Assembly (NCBI GenBank): GCA_035405645.1
Contig: DAONJL010000007.1
Location: 1 to 58,058 of the forward strand
Length of the DNA: 58,058 nucleotides
Direction: 5' to 3'
From: DAONJL01 sp035405645 [NCBI: bacterium]
GTDB taxonomy: Bacteria > JAGOBX01 > DAONJL01
Each line of letters opens with the position of its first letter. Positions within the stretch are counted from its first letter, which is position 1. Shown here piece after piece: positions 1 to 9,058 of the stretch. The position numbers were made by a program, and so were the translations under genes. The notes below the pieces were generated by a model. The model saw only the letters and a list, made by a program, of their open reading frames with translations. It had not been told where the DNA came from and did no database searches.

Positions 1-15
1 TTTAATAATATATTC

Positions 16-1086
16 TTAAGAAAAGGGTATACCATGTCTGTAAACTTCCCGATAATCATCATTACTTGCAATTTCTTTGCCCCACCAGAATAATAAAAAT
101 TTTTTTATTTGTAATTTTAAAAAATGAAATGGATTTTTCTTTATATATTCAAATGTTTTTTTAAACCAATAATTTGATTGTGCTGTTGGACTTGTTATTT
201 TTAACTTTTCTAACTCTTCTGAATATTTTATTAATATATTAGGTCTTGAATAAACACCATCTGCTTCTATATTATTGCCTATAAAAAAATTTATTCCTGC
301 ATTTGCAGAAATTAAAATAAATTCTTTTGTATTTTTATAATTATGAATTGTAAATGGTAAGATTAAAAGAAAAAGAAAAAATAAATAAATAAGCGAATAA
401 ATCAACCATTTATTTTTGTTATGAAAATAATAAATAAAAAAAATAAAAATTGCTACAATCAAAATAAAATTTGGTCTTAATAAAATAATTATTGATGAAA
501 GTAAACCAATACCAGCATAATAAAAAGGTGAATGTGATTTATATAAATTTAAAAATAAATAAAATAAATATAAAATAAGCGATGGTAAAATTCCTACAAT
601 TAAAATCATATTAGTGTGATAAATAAGAGGACCATACGAACTAATAATTAATGCAGTAAATAATGAAATAAATCTATTACCTGTAATTTTATAAGAAATT
701 AAATAGCCACAGGGAATAGTAAAAATATTTAATAATATCTGAATTAATCGGACATAATTATAATTTACACCAAAAATAGAATAAATAAAAGCAAGAAAAT
801 AAGCATAGCCAGGATTATAATAAAAAATTTTCTGACCACCTGACCAATCACCTTCAATTATTTTTAAGGCTATATTATGATATGTAAATGAATCAGTATG
901 TTCAAGAAGTATATTTGCTTCTGGCGAGTTTGCAACAGAATAAAAATAAAACAATCTAATAAGAATACCATAAATAAAAATAATCCAGAAAATTATCTTT
1001 GCATTTTTATCAATAAATAAAAATAAATTAAATTGATTTTTTTTTATTTGATTTTGGTCTTTTGATTTTAATTTTTTCTTTTTCAT
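16..1086 (-). CDS. GT39/ArnT-like membrane glycosyltransferase, C-terminus prematurely ended
   Basis: Polytopic membrane protein of 356 aa that resembles the dolichyl-phosphate-mannose / ArnT (GT39, PMT) family, which moves a sugar from a polyprenyl-phosphate donor onto lipid or protein at the outer face of the inner membrane. A basic N-terminus is followed by the first membrane helix (about residues 31-51). The first periplasmic loop has an acidic residue followed by Y-H-N-I-A, then N-P-G-Y-A-Y before the next helix, a pattern typical of the family. About eight more hydrophobic segments follow. Family members are usually longer, with a periplasmic C-terminal part. Here the protein stops just after R-H-G-I-P-F-S. 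Dropping one base from the A run at 21-24 would continue the frame to the window edge (F-L-K-N-I-L-L), so this may be a frameshift, real or an assembly error. Exact substrate unknown. Confidence 0.7.
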   Translation of the reverse strand: MKKKKLKSKDQNQIKKNQFNLFLFIDKNAKIIFWIIFIYGILIRLFYFYSVANSPEANILLEHTDSFTYHNIALKIIEGDWSGGQKIFYYNPGYAYFLAFIYSIFGVNYNYVRLIQILLNIFTIPCGYLISYKITGNRFISLFTALIISSYGPLIYHTNMILIVGILPSLILYLFYLFLNLYKSHSPFYYAGIGLLSSIIILLRPNFILIVAIFIFFIYYFHNKNKWLIYSLIYLFFLFLLILPFTIHNYKNTKEFILISANAGINFFIGNNIEADGVYSRPNILIKYSEELEKLKITSPTAQSNYWFKKTFEYIKKNPFHFLKLQIKKFLLFWWGKEIASNDDYREVYRHGIPFS

Positions 1087-1167
1087 TTAAAATATTTATT
1101 TATAATTTTAGAAAAGAAAAGTCAATGATAAGGATTAAGAATTAAAAAATGAATTTAAAAAATATAA

Positions 1168-3207
1168 TTAAAATTCACCTTTTAAAATATATGCTATTGA
1201 TGAAATATTAGAATTTATTGCTCTATAACAATTTAATAAATCAATAAAAATTGAAGTGGTAGTTGATGCTTCATTAATATTCTGACATAAATAAGTATAA
1301 TGTTCTTTCTTTATTTCATTCTCAAATTTTATTGATTCAACTTTTTGTGTTATTATTTCATCAACTAATTTTAAATTAATATTTTCTTCTTTTAAAATTG
1401 TTAATAGTTTTTCAATCATTTCATTTGTAAAATTATTATACTTTTTGAGATTTGCAAAATCTTTACTATAAATATTCAAATTATTATTAATTAATTTTAA
1501 TGCCAGTGGCATCATTTCTTTACTAATAATATCTGAAATATGCTCAATATACTCAACAATATAAAGATAACTAATATGTTTATTTGCATCTTCTGCTGAT
1601 AAATCTTTTTGACTTATTTTTGATAAATAACTTTTTATTGATTCTTCAAGTAAATCAATTTTATCATCATCTATTATTAACTGATTTGCAAGTTTATTAT
1701 CTTTCTTTTCTAAAACCAAAATAACCTCTTCAAATATTTCTTTTGTTTTATTTAGCATTCTTATTATTTCCCTTTTAACTAAATTAAGAGCAGTTGCTGG
1801 TAAAATAAGCACGCTTTCATCAAGATATTTTGGTTTAAATACTGGTTCAGTTTTGTATGGTATAATTAAAATACACATTTTTTCTAAATGTTTAGTAAAA
1901 GGAAGAAAAATAACAACAGCAATTATTTTAGCAATTGTATTTGCATTTGCTATTTGCCTTGGCACATATAAACTAATATCATGATGTGTTAATGCCTGAA
2001 TTTGACCAGAGGAAATAAATTCAATAAAATTCTGAAATGGCTCTAAAAATGGTAAAAAAATAATTGTTGTTAAAAAATTAAATAATATATGCGCCCAGGC
2101 AGCACGCTTTGCTTCTGCTTTTGAGTTTAATGATGCTAAATATGCTGTTATACAGGTTCCTATATTTGCTCCAAATGTTAATGGCAATGCTGCTTTTAAT
2201 GTTAATACACCTTGAAATGCAAGTGTTATAAATATACTTATTGCCGCTCCTGATGATTGAATTAATGCTGTAAAAATTGTTCCAACAATTACTCCCATTA
2301 TTGGATTTTCCATTGTTCTCATATATTGGATTAATGGTTGATATGTTCTTAATGGATACATTATATCAGACATTATCTTTATACCATAAAGCAATAAACC
2401 AACGCCCATTATTAATGAACCATTTAATTTTTGTGTTTGTGTTTTACCAAGTATTGAAATCAAAAAACCAATTCCAATAAAGAAAATTGCATAATCAGTT
2501 AATCGAAATGCTACTATTTGTGGGGTGGTTGTTGCTCCTATATTTGCACCTAATATTATGCCAATTGATTGTGTTAAATTCATTAAATTTGAATTTATCA
2601 ATCCAACAACCATAACTGTTGTTGCAGTACTTGATTGAAATATGGTTGTTACTATTGTGCCAACTATGATTCCTAAATATTTATTTGATGTTAATTTATT
2701 TAATATTGTTGATAATTTTTTCCCACCAATTTTTGTTAAAGCATCGCCCATCATTGATATACCATAAAGAAACATTGCAAGTCCACCAATTAGTCCAAAA
2801 AATAATTCTATTCCCCATGTTATTTTTTTTGCTTCTATTGTTAGAATTAAATTTTCATTCTGGACTAATGGTGTTGTGACTAATATTAAATATTCGCCCT
2901 CTCTATCTCCTGTAATAAATCTATTTTTTACTATTCCTTCTTTATTTGTTTTTATTTCACTTTCAAATAATTTATAATTTTTTGCTTTCTCTGGTATTTT
3001 AATTATTTGAAAATATATTGTTTCATTTTCAACTGCTTTTTTATTTTCATCTACTAATTTAATTATTATAAATGTATCTATTTCTGATTTTGTATATGCT
3101 GAAAATTTTGTCTGGCCTGGCTTAAATGATAAATTTTGTATCTGATATGAAAATGAGATAATTCTACATAATATAATTAAAAAAATAGTTAAATAAAATT
3201 TTTTCAT
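1168..3207 (-). CDS. Na+/phosphate symporter (NptA/PNaS family) with N-terminal exported Ig-like domain and C-terminal PhoU-like domain
   Basis: Predicted sodium-dependent phosphate importer of the inner membrane (679 aa). Residues 1-20 form a signal or anchor helix. Residues about 21-127 are beta-rich and Ig-like (an adhesion or 'macroglobulin-like' look, with a D-E-N-K-K-A-V core). Membrane helices cover about 130-440 and carry the two inverted-repeat hallmarks of the family: Q-S-S-T-A-T-T starting at residue 191 and Q-S-S-G-A-A starting at residue 317, each followed by G-A-N-I-G. Residues about 460-679 are helical and PhoU-like. The Ig-like domain in front of the symporter is not part of the ordinary NptA core and is the odd feature. 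The next gene downstream (stop side) is a small helical protein 4 nt away whose start lies upstream in the transcript, so the two are probably cotranscribed. The family call is firm; the ion and substrate are inferred. Confidence 0.88.
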   Translation of the reverse strand: MKKFYLTIFLIILCRIISFSYQIQNLSFKPGQTKFSAYTKSEIDTFIIIKLVDENKKAVENETIYFQIIKIPEKAKNYKLFESEIKTNKEGIVKNRFITGDREGEYLILVTTPLVQNENLILTIEAKKITWGIELFFGLIGGLAMFLYGISMMGDALTKIGGKKLSTILNKLTSNKYLGIIVGTIVTTIFQSSTATTVMVVGLINSNLMNLTQSIGIILGANIGATTTPQIVAFRLTDYAIFFIGIGFLISILGKTQTQKLNGSLIMGVGLLLYGIKIMSDIMYPLRTYQPLIQYMRTMENPIMGVIVGTIFTALIQSSGAAISIFITLAFQGVLTLKAALPLTFGANIGTCITAYLASLNSKAEAKRAAWAHILFNFLTTIIFLPFLEPFQNFIEFISSGQIQALTHHDISLYVPRQIANANTIAKIIAVVIFLPFTKHLEKMCILIIPYKTEPVFKPKYLDESVLILPATALNLVKREIIRMLNKTKEIFEEVILVLEKKDNKLANQLIIDDDKIDLLEESIKSYLSKISQKDLSAEDANKHISYLYIVEYIEHISDIISKEMMPLALKLINNNLNIYSKDFANLKKYNNFTNEMIEKLLTILKEENINLKLVDEIITQKVESIKFENEIKKEHYTYLCQNINEASTTTSIFIDLLNCYRAINSNISSIAYILKGEF

Positions 3208-3211
3208 AAAC

Positions 3212-3781
3212 TTATATTTTTTCTATTATTTTTATTATTTTTTCTATATCTGAAATTATTTCAATTATCTTTAAATATTTTTCAACTGGATAATTCTTTA
3301 TCTTTTCTATTAATTTATTTTTAGCAATTTCTATTTCATTTATTGCAATTTCTTTATTTTCAATTTTTATCTCATTATTATTTAGAGTGTTATTTATTAT
3401 TACATTTATTCCATCTAAAAAATTTTTTATTTTTATAAATACTGTTATAAATTCATTATTTATTTCTATCTGATATGCAATTATCTTTTTATGAATTGAT
3501 TGCAATAATAAACTTACTTCAAATAATACATCAGATATTTCTTTAACTCTTTTTGCTTTTACATTATTTGTATATTTAACATATCTACTTAGTTTTTTAT
3601 AATTATTTTCTATTTCACTATTATCAATTATTAAATATTTATTTATTATTTCTTTTAAATTTTGTGGATTTTTTTCATTACATATTTTTAATATTATATT
3701 TAATAGATTTGAATTTATTTTGTTGTATAAATTGACTATTTTATTTTTTTTATAAAAGTATTTAAAAATATTTTTTATCAT
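3212..3781 (-). CDS. Small all-helical protein, possibly PhoU-like
   Basis: A 189-aa protein very rich in Lys, Ile, Asn and Glu with heptad-like spacing throughout and no signal peptide or membrane span, so it is probably cytoplasmic and helical. It lies directly upstream of the Na/phosphate symporter gene in the same operon (4-nt gap). That position and the helical composition fit a PhoU/DUF47-like accessory regulator of phosphate uptake, but I see no diagnostic PhoU metal motif, so the function is a guess from context. It is the first gene of the leftward unit and faces the histidine kinase gene across a 193-bp divergent spacer. Confidence 0.55.
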   Translation of the reverse strand: MIKNIFKYFYKKNKIVNLYNKINSNLLNIILKICNEKNPQNLKEIINKYLIIDNSEIENNYKKLSRYVKYTNNVKAKRVKEISDVLFEVSLLLQSIHKKIIAYQIEINNEFITVFIKIKNFLDGINVIINNTLNNNEIKIENKEIAINEIEIAKNKLIEKIKNYPVEKYLKIIEIISDIEKIIKIIEKI

Positions 3782-3974
3782 ACAAAATAGTTATAACAAT
3801 TTTTATACCAAAATAATTGATATTTCTTTATATATTTAAAAATCCCTTTTTTTCCTTATTTTTTATGAATTTTGATAAAATTAAAAATATAAACAAATTA
3901 TTTATTTGATAATTTAGTTATCATTAAGTGATAAATATCTTTACACAAAAAAAATAAAAATTATAATTAGATAT
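3782..3974. other. Divergent intergenic spacer
   Basis: 193 bp between the leftward phosphate unit and the rightward histidine kinase gene; it must hold promoters for both. It is almost pure A+T with long T and A runs. I see no convincing sigma-54 site or operator. TATAAT-like strings occur, but they are expected by chance at this composition. Confidence 0.4.
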
Positions 3975-5717
3975 ATGAATATAATTAGTTATAAATTAAG
4001 TTTTAAAATATTTATCTCATTTTTATTTATTATTCTTATTCCTTCTGCAATTATTTTAATTATTGGAAACAAAATAATTATTAATTCTGTTGAAAATGAA
4101 ATTTATAAAAGATTAAATGATGCAATTAAAGGTTATCAAAAGCATATAAAATTTTTAGAAAAAAGTTGTTTGAATATTGCAAGAGAATTATCACAAGAAG
4201 AGGAAATAATTGAATTACTCCTAAAAAATGATTTAAATAAATTAGAACAAAAATTAATAAAAATTTATAATTTAGGAATTGTTGATATAATTGAGATAGA
4301 AGATAAAAATGGAATGGTTCTGTTAAGAGGACACAATCCAAAAATTGCTGGTGATATAAAAATAGAACAAAGTATAATTAAAAAAGGGTTATCAGGGAAA
4401 ATAAATATAAATTATGAAAAAGGCAAAACAGGTTTTGCAATTAGATGTGTAGCACCAATTAAAGCAAATAACCAAATTATAGGGCTTTTAATGATTGGTT
4501 CGTCTTTTTCAAAAGATTTTGTTTATCATATTAAATTACTTACAGGAATGGAAATTGGAATCTATAAATATAATTCAAAAATTGAAGCAACTTATAATGG
4601 TTTAGAAATATTAGAAAATTCATATATAAATTATCTTGAAAATAATAAATTATTATATTTCAAAAATTTAAAATTAAATAATTCTAATTATTATCTGATG
4701 TTGAAACCATTATTCATTGAAAATAATTATTGGGGCACTATTTCAGTTGCTTTATCAAATAAAGAAATTTCTAATCATATAAAAAATTATAAAAAATTAT
4801 TATCATCTATTATTTTAATCGGTATTATTATTTCATTAATTATTTATTTTTTCCTTGCAAAAAATATACATCATTCTTTAAATAAAATAATCAGTGTAAT
4901 TTCATCAGTTCAAAAAGGTAATTTTGATTTAAGAATAAATCTAAAAAGTAAAGATGAATTTGAAATAATTAGCAATAGTTTTAATGATATGATGAATCGA
5001 ATAAAATCATATAATAATGAGATATTAAAATTACAGGAATATTTAATTCGGTCAGAAAAATTAGCAACAGCAGGACAAATTTCTGCTGGTATTGCACACG
5101 AATTGAGAAATCCTTTAAGTTCAATAAAAATGATGATACAAATTATAAAAAACAAAATAAACTCTGATTTATGCGATAAAGAAATAAATATAATTCTTAA
5201 AGAAATAAATCGATTAAATTTATTGTTAAAAGATTTACTTGAATTTTCAAAACCAACACCACTACACTTTATAGCACATAATATAAATGATTTAATAAAT
5301 AATACACTCAATTTTTTCTTTCCAAAAATAGAACAAAATAAAATTAAATTAATTAAAAATTTTGATAATGGTCTACCAAAAATAAAAATTGATATTGAGA
5401 AGATGAAAATTGTTTTTATAAATTTAATATTAAATTCAATATACGCAATGCCAAATGGTGGAATATTACAAATAACAACAAAACAAATAAAAAATAATAA
5501 AATTTTAATAATTATATCAGATACAGGAACTGGAATAAAAAAAGAAGACATAATAAAAATATTTGAACCTTTTTTCACAACTAAAAAAGAAGGAACAGGT
5601 CTTGGTTTAACATTAGCAAAATCAATTATTGAAAGACATAATGGTGAAATAATAGTAAAAAGTATACCTAATAAAATAACACATATTTTTATTATTTTAA
5701 ATAATGAATCTAAATAA
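3975..5717 (+). CDS. Membrane sensor histidine kinase (NtrB/ZraS-type)
   Basis: Sensor kinase of 580 aa that autophosphorylates on His and hands phosphate to the regulator encoded 11 nt downstream. Order: membrane helix 1 (about residues 11-31); a periplasmic sensor of about 240 residues with a Cache-like layout (long helix, then an I-G-L-L-M-I-G-S-S strand); membrane helix 2 (about 275-297); HAMP region (about 298-350); HisKA with the H-E-L-R-N-P-L-S-S box, phospho-acceptor His375; and HATPase_c with N-L-I-L-N-S (N box), D-T-G-T-G-I (G1) and G-T-G-L-G-L (G2). All catalytic boxes look intact. No ligand can be named. The start has no strong Shine-Dalgarno site. Confidence 0.93.
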   Translation: MNIISYKLSFKIFISFLFIILIPSAIILIIGNKIIINSVENEIYKRLNDAIKGYQKHIKFLEKSCLNIARELSQEEEIIELLLKNDLNKLEQKLIKIYNLGIVDIIEIEDKNGMVLLRGHNPKIAGDIKIEQSIIKKGLSGKININYEKGKTGFAIRCVAPIKANNQIIGLLMIGSSFSKDFVYHIKLLTGMEIGIYKYNSKIEATYNGLEILENSYINYLENNKLLYFKNLKLNNSNYYLMLKPLFIENNYWGTISVALSNKEISNHIKNYKKLLSSIILIGIIISLIIYFFLAKNIHHSLNKIISVISSVQKGNFDLRINLKSKDEFEIISNSFNDMMNRIKSYNNEILKLQEYLIRSEKLATAGQISAGIAHELRNPLSSIKMMIQIIKNKINSDLCDKEINIILKEINRLNLLLKDLLEFSKPTPLHFIAHNINDLINNTLNFFFPKIEQNKIKLIKNFDNGLPKIKIDIEKMKIVFINLILNSIYAMPNGGILQITTKQIKNNKILIIISDTGTGIKKEDIIKIFEPFFTTKKEGTGLGLTLAKSIIERHNGEIIVKSIPNKITHIFIILNNESK

Positions 5718-5728
5718 TGGAGGTATAA

Positions 5729-7114
5729 ATGGATTCTATTCTTATTATTGATGATGATGAAAGTATAATTGAAAGTTTTTATGAATTATTTAAAAATAAA
5801 TATATTATCTTATCAGCACAAAATAGTAATGATGCTATAAGAATTATTAAAGAAAAAAAAGTTGACTTAATTTTTCTTGATTACAGATTACCTGATATTG
5901 ATGGTTTAACTTTATTACAAAAAATAAAAGAAATTGAAGATGATATTTTAATTATTATGATTACTGCTTATGGTAGTTATGAGACGATTATTCAGGCGAT
6001 TTCATCAGGTGCTTATGATTATATTGAAAAACCACTTGATATTGATAAAATAAATATTCTAACTAAAAGAGCACTCGAAACGAAAAAGATGAAAAATTAT
6101 GTAAAAATAATAAATGAAGAACAAATAAATAATTATAATATAAAAAGAATAATTGGTAAAAGTGCAGTTATGCAGGAAATATTTAAAATAATTGGTAAAG
6201 TAGTAAATAATGATGTTAATGTTTTAATTACAGGTGAAAGCGGAACTGGAAAAGAATTAGTAGCAAGAGCAATACATTTTAATAGTCCAAGAAAAAATGA
6301 ACCTTTTATTGCTGTTAATTGTTCAGCACTATCAGAAAATTTACTTGATAATGAATTATTTGGGCACGAAGCACAGGCTTTTACTGGTGCTATTTCTTCA
6401 AAAATGGGAAAATTTGAAATTGCAGGTGAAGGCACAATTTTTTTAGATGAAATAGGTGATATGCCTTTATCAATTCAATCAAAATTATTAAGAGTAATTC
6501 AGGAAAAAGAATTTAATCGACTTGGTGGAACAAAAACAATAAAATTAAAAGCAAGAATAATTACTGCTACAAATAAAAATTTATTAGAAAAAATAAATGA
6601 AGGAAGTTTTCGTAATGATTTGTTTTATCGAATAAATGTTGCTACAATTGATTTACCACCTCTCAGAAAACGAAAAGAAGATATTCCTCTTTTAATTGAT
6701 TATTTTATTAATAATCTTAAAAATAAATTAAAGAAAAATATTTTAGGGATATCAAATAATGCATTAGAGTTATTAGTTGATTATGATTGGCCTGGTAATG
6801 TTAGGGAATTAGAAAATGTTCTAACAAATGTTTGTATAAATTTAAACAAATCAATTATTGAGGAAAATGATATTTCGCCTTATCTTTTAACTCATAAAAA
6901 AAATAAAAATATTATTGAAGAATTTGTTGATAAATACTTAGAATTAAATTCAGATAATCAAAATATTTTTCCTGATTTAGTTGAAAAGTTAGAAAAATTA
7001 TTTATTGAAAAAGTTGGTCAAAAATTAAATTACAATAAATCAGCAATGGCAAAAATTTTAGGCATTAGTAGAATTACTTTACAAAAAAAATTATCTGAAA
7101 ATATAAATGAATGA
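5729..7114 (+). CDS. NtrC-family sigma-54-dependent response regulator with altered GAFTGA loop
   Basis: Transcription activator of 461 aa, partner of the upstream kinase (11-nt gap; GGAGG site at 5719-5723). Receiver domain residues 1-120 with the acidic pocket D8-D9-D10, phospho-acceptor Asp51 and a T/K signalling pair. The AAA+ sigma-54 interaction domain covers about 140-370 with Walker A G-E-S-G-T-G-K-E and Walker B T-I-F-L-D-E-I-G-D. A C-terminal Fis-type HTH covers about 425-455 (N-K-S-A-M-A-K-I-L-G-I-S-R). The loop that contacts sigma-54, normally G-A-F-T-G-A, reads Q-A-F-T-G-A here, so its first Gly is replaced by Gln. The rest of the ATPase appears complete, so an active but altered activator is likely. 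Target genes are not evident; no sigma-54 promoter was seen nearby. Confidence 0.94.
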   Translation: MDSILIIDDDESIIESFYELFKNKYIILSAQNSNDAIRIIKEKKVDLIFLDYRLPDIDGLTLLQKIKEIEDDILIIMITAYGSYETIIQAISSGAYDYIEKPLDIDKINILTKRALETKKMKNYVKIINEEQINNYNIKRIIGKSAVMQEIFKIIGKVVNNDVNVLITGESGTGKELVARAIHFNSPRKNEPFIAVNCSALSENLLDNELFGHEAQAFTGAISSKMGKFEIAGEGTIFLDEIGDMPLSIQSKLLRVIQEKEFNRLGGTKTIKLKARIITATNKNLLEKINEGSFRNDLFYRINVATIDLPPLRKRKEDIPLLIDYFINNLKNKLKKNILGISNNALELLVDYDWPGNVRELENVLTNVCINLNKSIIEENDISPYLLTHKKNKNIIEEFVDKYLELNSDNQNIFPDLVEKLEKLFIEKVGQKLNYNKSAMAKILGISRITLQKKLSENINE

Positions 7115-7124
7115 TTTTAATAAT

Positions 7125-7865
7125 TTATTTTATTATTACTTCACCTGCATAAATTATTTCTTCCATATTCTTTTTGTTTTTGATTTTTAAATAACCTTCC
7201 TCTGAATAACTAATTACTTTTCCTTCTTTTTTACTTTTTTTATTTACTTTTACAATAACATCTTTTCCAAGTAAATAATCTCTATTTAAAATTTCTTCTT
7301 TAAAAAAAGAATAACCTGCCTTACAAAATTTTTCAAAATTTTTTTCAAAATTATTAATAAAATCAATTAGTAATTTTTTATTATCTATTTTATAACCTAA
7401 AAAATCATACAATGTAATAAGAAAAATTTTTGATTTTATTTCTAATATTTTTAAATTACTAAAATTTGTATTTATACCAACACCACATAATAAAACTTTT
7501 TTATTTTTGTAATTTATTATTTCAGTTAGAATGCCTGCAAGTTTTCTATCATTTAACATCACATCATTTGGCCATTTTATTTGAGGTAAAATTTTAAACT
7601 CATTTTCAAGAATTTGACAGATTGTTAACGCAATAATCTGTGATAATGAATTTTGTTCTTTTAATTCATTTTTTAAATAAAAAGCAAAACTAAACCATAA
7701 ACCACCAGTTGGAGAAAACCAAACTTTATCATTGCGTCCTTTTGCATTTAATTGTAAATCTGCTTTTATTATGGTTATTGTATCTTCTTTCAACAGTTGT
7801 AAATTCTCTTTTAAATATAATTGCGTAGATGGAATTATTTCACCTTCTATAATTATCTTATCCAA
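7125..7865 (-). CDS. birA: Biotin--[acetyl-CoA-carboxylase] ligase (catalytic domain only)
   Basis: Activates biotin with ATP and attaches it to a lysine of the biotin carboxyl carrier protein. 246 aa. The biotinyl-AMP loop K-G-R-N-D-K-V-W is followed by S-P-T-G-G-L-W-F-S, then the K-W-P-N-D-V motif and L-A-G-I-L-T-E, all family hallmarks, with a short SH3-like C-terminal domain (about 200-246). There is no N-terminal HTH, so this is the non-regulatory class and should not repress biotin genes as E. coli BirA does. The start codon is TTG, supported by a GGAGG site 9 nt upstream. Last gene of the long leftward run; its stop is 10 bp from the convergent regulator gene. Confidence 0.93.
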   Translation of the reverse strand: MDKIIIEGEIIPSTQLYLKENLQLLKEDTITIIKADLQLNAKGRNDKVWFSPTGGLWFSFAFYLKNELKEQNSLSQIIALTICQILENEFKILPQIKWPNDVMLNDRKLAGILTEIINYKNKKVLLCGVGINTNFSNLKILEIKSKIFLITLYDFLGYKIDNKKLLIDFINNFEKNFEKFCKAGYSFFKEEILNRDYLLGKDVIVKVNKKSKKEGKVISYSEEGYLKIKNKKNMEEIIYAGEVIIK

Positions 7866-7874
7866 TAATTTATA

Positions 7875-7879
7875 CCTCC
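7875..7879 (-). promoter_or_regulatory. Shine-Dalgarno site fixing the TTG start of birA
   Basis: GGAGG on the minus strand, 9 nt before TTG at 7865. No ATG lies at a suitable distance, and the protein aligns with the family from this point, so the TTG start is preferred. Confidence 0.75.
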
Positions 7880-7885
7880 AAAAAA

Positions 7886-8206
7886 TTATAAATATTTATT
7901 TAATAATTTTTCATATTCGCTTTTTGCTCTTAATCCAACAAGTGTTTCTTTTATTTCGCCATCTTTAAAAATTATAACTGTCGGAATTCCACGAATATTA
8001 TAATTCATTGCTATCTCTTGATTTTCATCAGTATTTAATTTACATATTTTTGCTTTACCAGCAAAATCTTCTGCAAGTTCTTCAATAACAGGTGCAAGCA
8101 TTTTACAGGGTCCACACCAATCAGCATAAAAATCAACTAAAACAATGCCACTGCTAATAGTAGAATTAAAATTTTGAGAATTAAGATAAATAATTTTTTC
8201 TGACAT
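7886..8206 (-). CDS. trxA: Thioredoxin
   Basis: Cytoplasmic dithiol-disulfide reductase of 106 aa, the normal thioredoxin length. The active site is W-C-G-P-C with Cys31 and Cys34, preceded by V-D-F-Y-A-D. The cis-proline loop is G-I-P-T-V-I, and the buried Asp (D25) is present. A strong AAAGGAG site lies just before the ATG. It sits in the long leftward run between a membrane protein and birA, a housekeeping context that says nothing special about its client proteins. No signal peptide. Confidence 0.96.
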   Translation of the reverse strand: MSEKIIYLNSQNFNSTISSGIVLVDFYADWCGPCKMLAPVIEELAEDFAGKAKICKLNTDENQEIAMNYNIRGIPTVIIFKDGEIKETLVGLRAKSEYEKLLNKYL

Positions 8207-8217
8207 TTTTAACTCCT

Positions 8218-9036
8218 TTATCTTCTATAAAATTGAAAACTTGTTGTAGTGCGAATATCATCAGGTACATTTAATACAACAACTTTATTAACATCAACTG
8301 TTTTTAAAATAAGTGTTTGCCACGGTTTCGAAAAGAAAACTCGAAAAAAAATTGATAAAAATAAGAATAATAAAGATAATAAAAAATATTTTAATACCAT
8401 TCTTTTATTAACTTCAAAATCAAAAATAAAACTTAAAAAATAAGAAGCAAATGCAAGTGTCACTGCAAAATAAGATAAAAAGGAAATAATATCCCAAATA
8501 TAAAAGCCAGTTAAAATAGTGCCTAATTTATTATGTGATGATTCTAATAATACAGATAAATAATAGGCAAAATTATTTAGCAAAATACCAATAATAAAAA
8601 TAGCAAGTAATCCACCACTTACCAAACTTGCAATTGCAATAAATAAATAATTATAAATATAGTTTCTTAAAATATTAAATACAGGTTGAACTAAATTTTC
8701 TGAACTTTTTATTAATTTGAATTGGTCATTGGCAAAATATTTTCCATTTATAATATTTTCACTATAAATATAATCAAGCGAGGACATAAATCCAACAAAT
8801 AATGCAGTAACAATAAACCAAAAAATAAAATGAAACATACCCCGTCTTAAATTAGCAAAACAAACATCATAAGCAAATGGTATTAATAAAGGAATCATCG
8901 AAGCCATTGGTAAAGATAAAGCAGTTGATGTAAGCATTCCAATATAAGATAATAATGGTATTGTGATTAATAAATATAAATAACACCACTTTGTTTCAAA
9001 TATGGTCTTAAACAGCCATTCGCCGTGTAAATACAT
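8218..9036 (-). CDS. Polytopic membrane protein of unknown function
   Basis: 272 aa with about six or seven hydrophobic helices (roughly residues 20-38, 42-58, 66-84, 128-152, 160-170, 182-208 and 218-240) and a C-terminal hydrophilic beta-like tail of about 30 residues. The layout loosely resembles Yip1/YIP-type or SpoIIM-like families, but I see no diagnostic motif. It lies 11 nt upstream of trxA and 22 nt downstream of metK in the same orientation, so it is probably cotranscribed with both. Function not assigned. Confidence 0.6.
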   Translation of the reverse strand: MYLHGEWLFKTIFETKWCYLYLLITIPLLSYIGMLTSTALSLPMASMIPLLIPFAYDVCFANLRRGMFHFIFWFIVTALFVGFMSSLDYIYSENIINGKYFANDQFKLIKSSENLVQPVFNILRNYIYNYLFIAIASLVSGGLLAIFIIGILLNNFAYYLSVLLESSHNKLGTILTGFYIWDIISFLSYFAVTLAFASYFLSFIFDFEVNKRMVLKYFLLSLLFLFLSIFFRVFFSKPWQTLILKTVDVNKVVVLNVPDDIRTTTSFQFYRR

Positions 9037-9058
9037 AAATTTAACAATATTAAATATT

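Noticed and set aside
3900-3974. TATAAT-like string just before the histidine kinase gene
   Set aside because: Only 8 nt from the start codon and such strings are expected by chance in this composition; no matching -35 box.
4910-5578. 222-aa minus-strand frame
   Set aside because: Antisense to the histidine kinase catalytic region with no start signal; the plus-strand protein has all kinase motifs.
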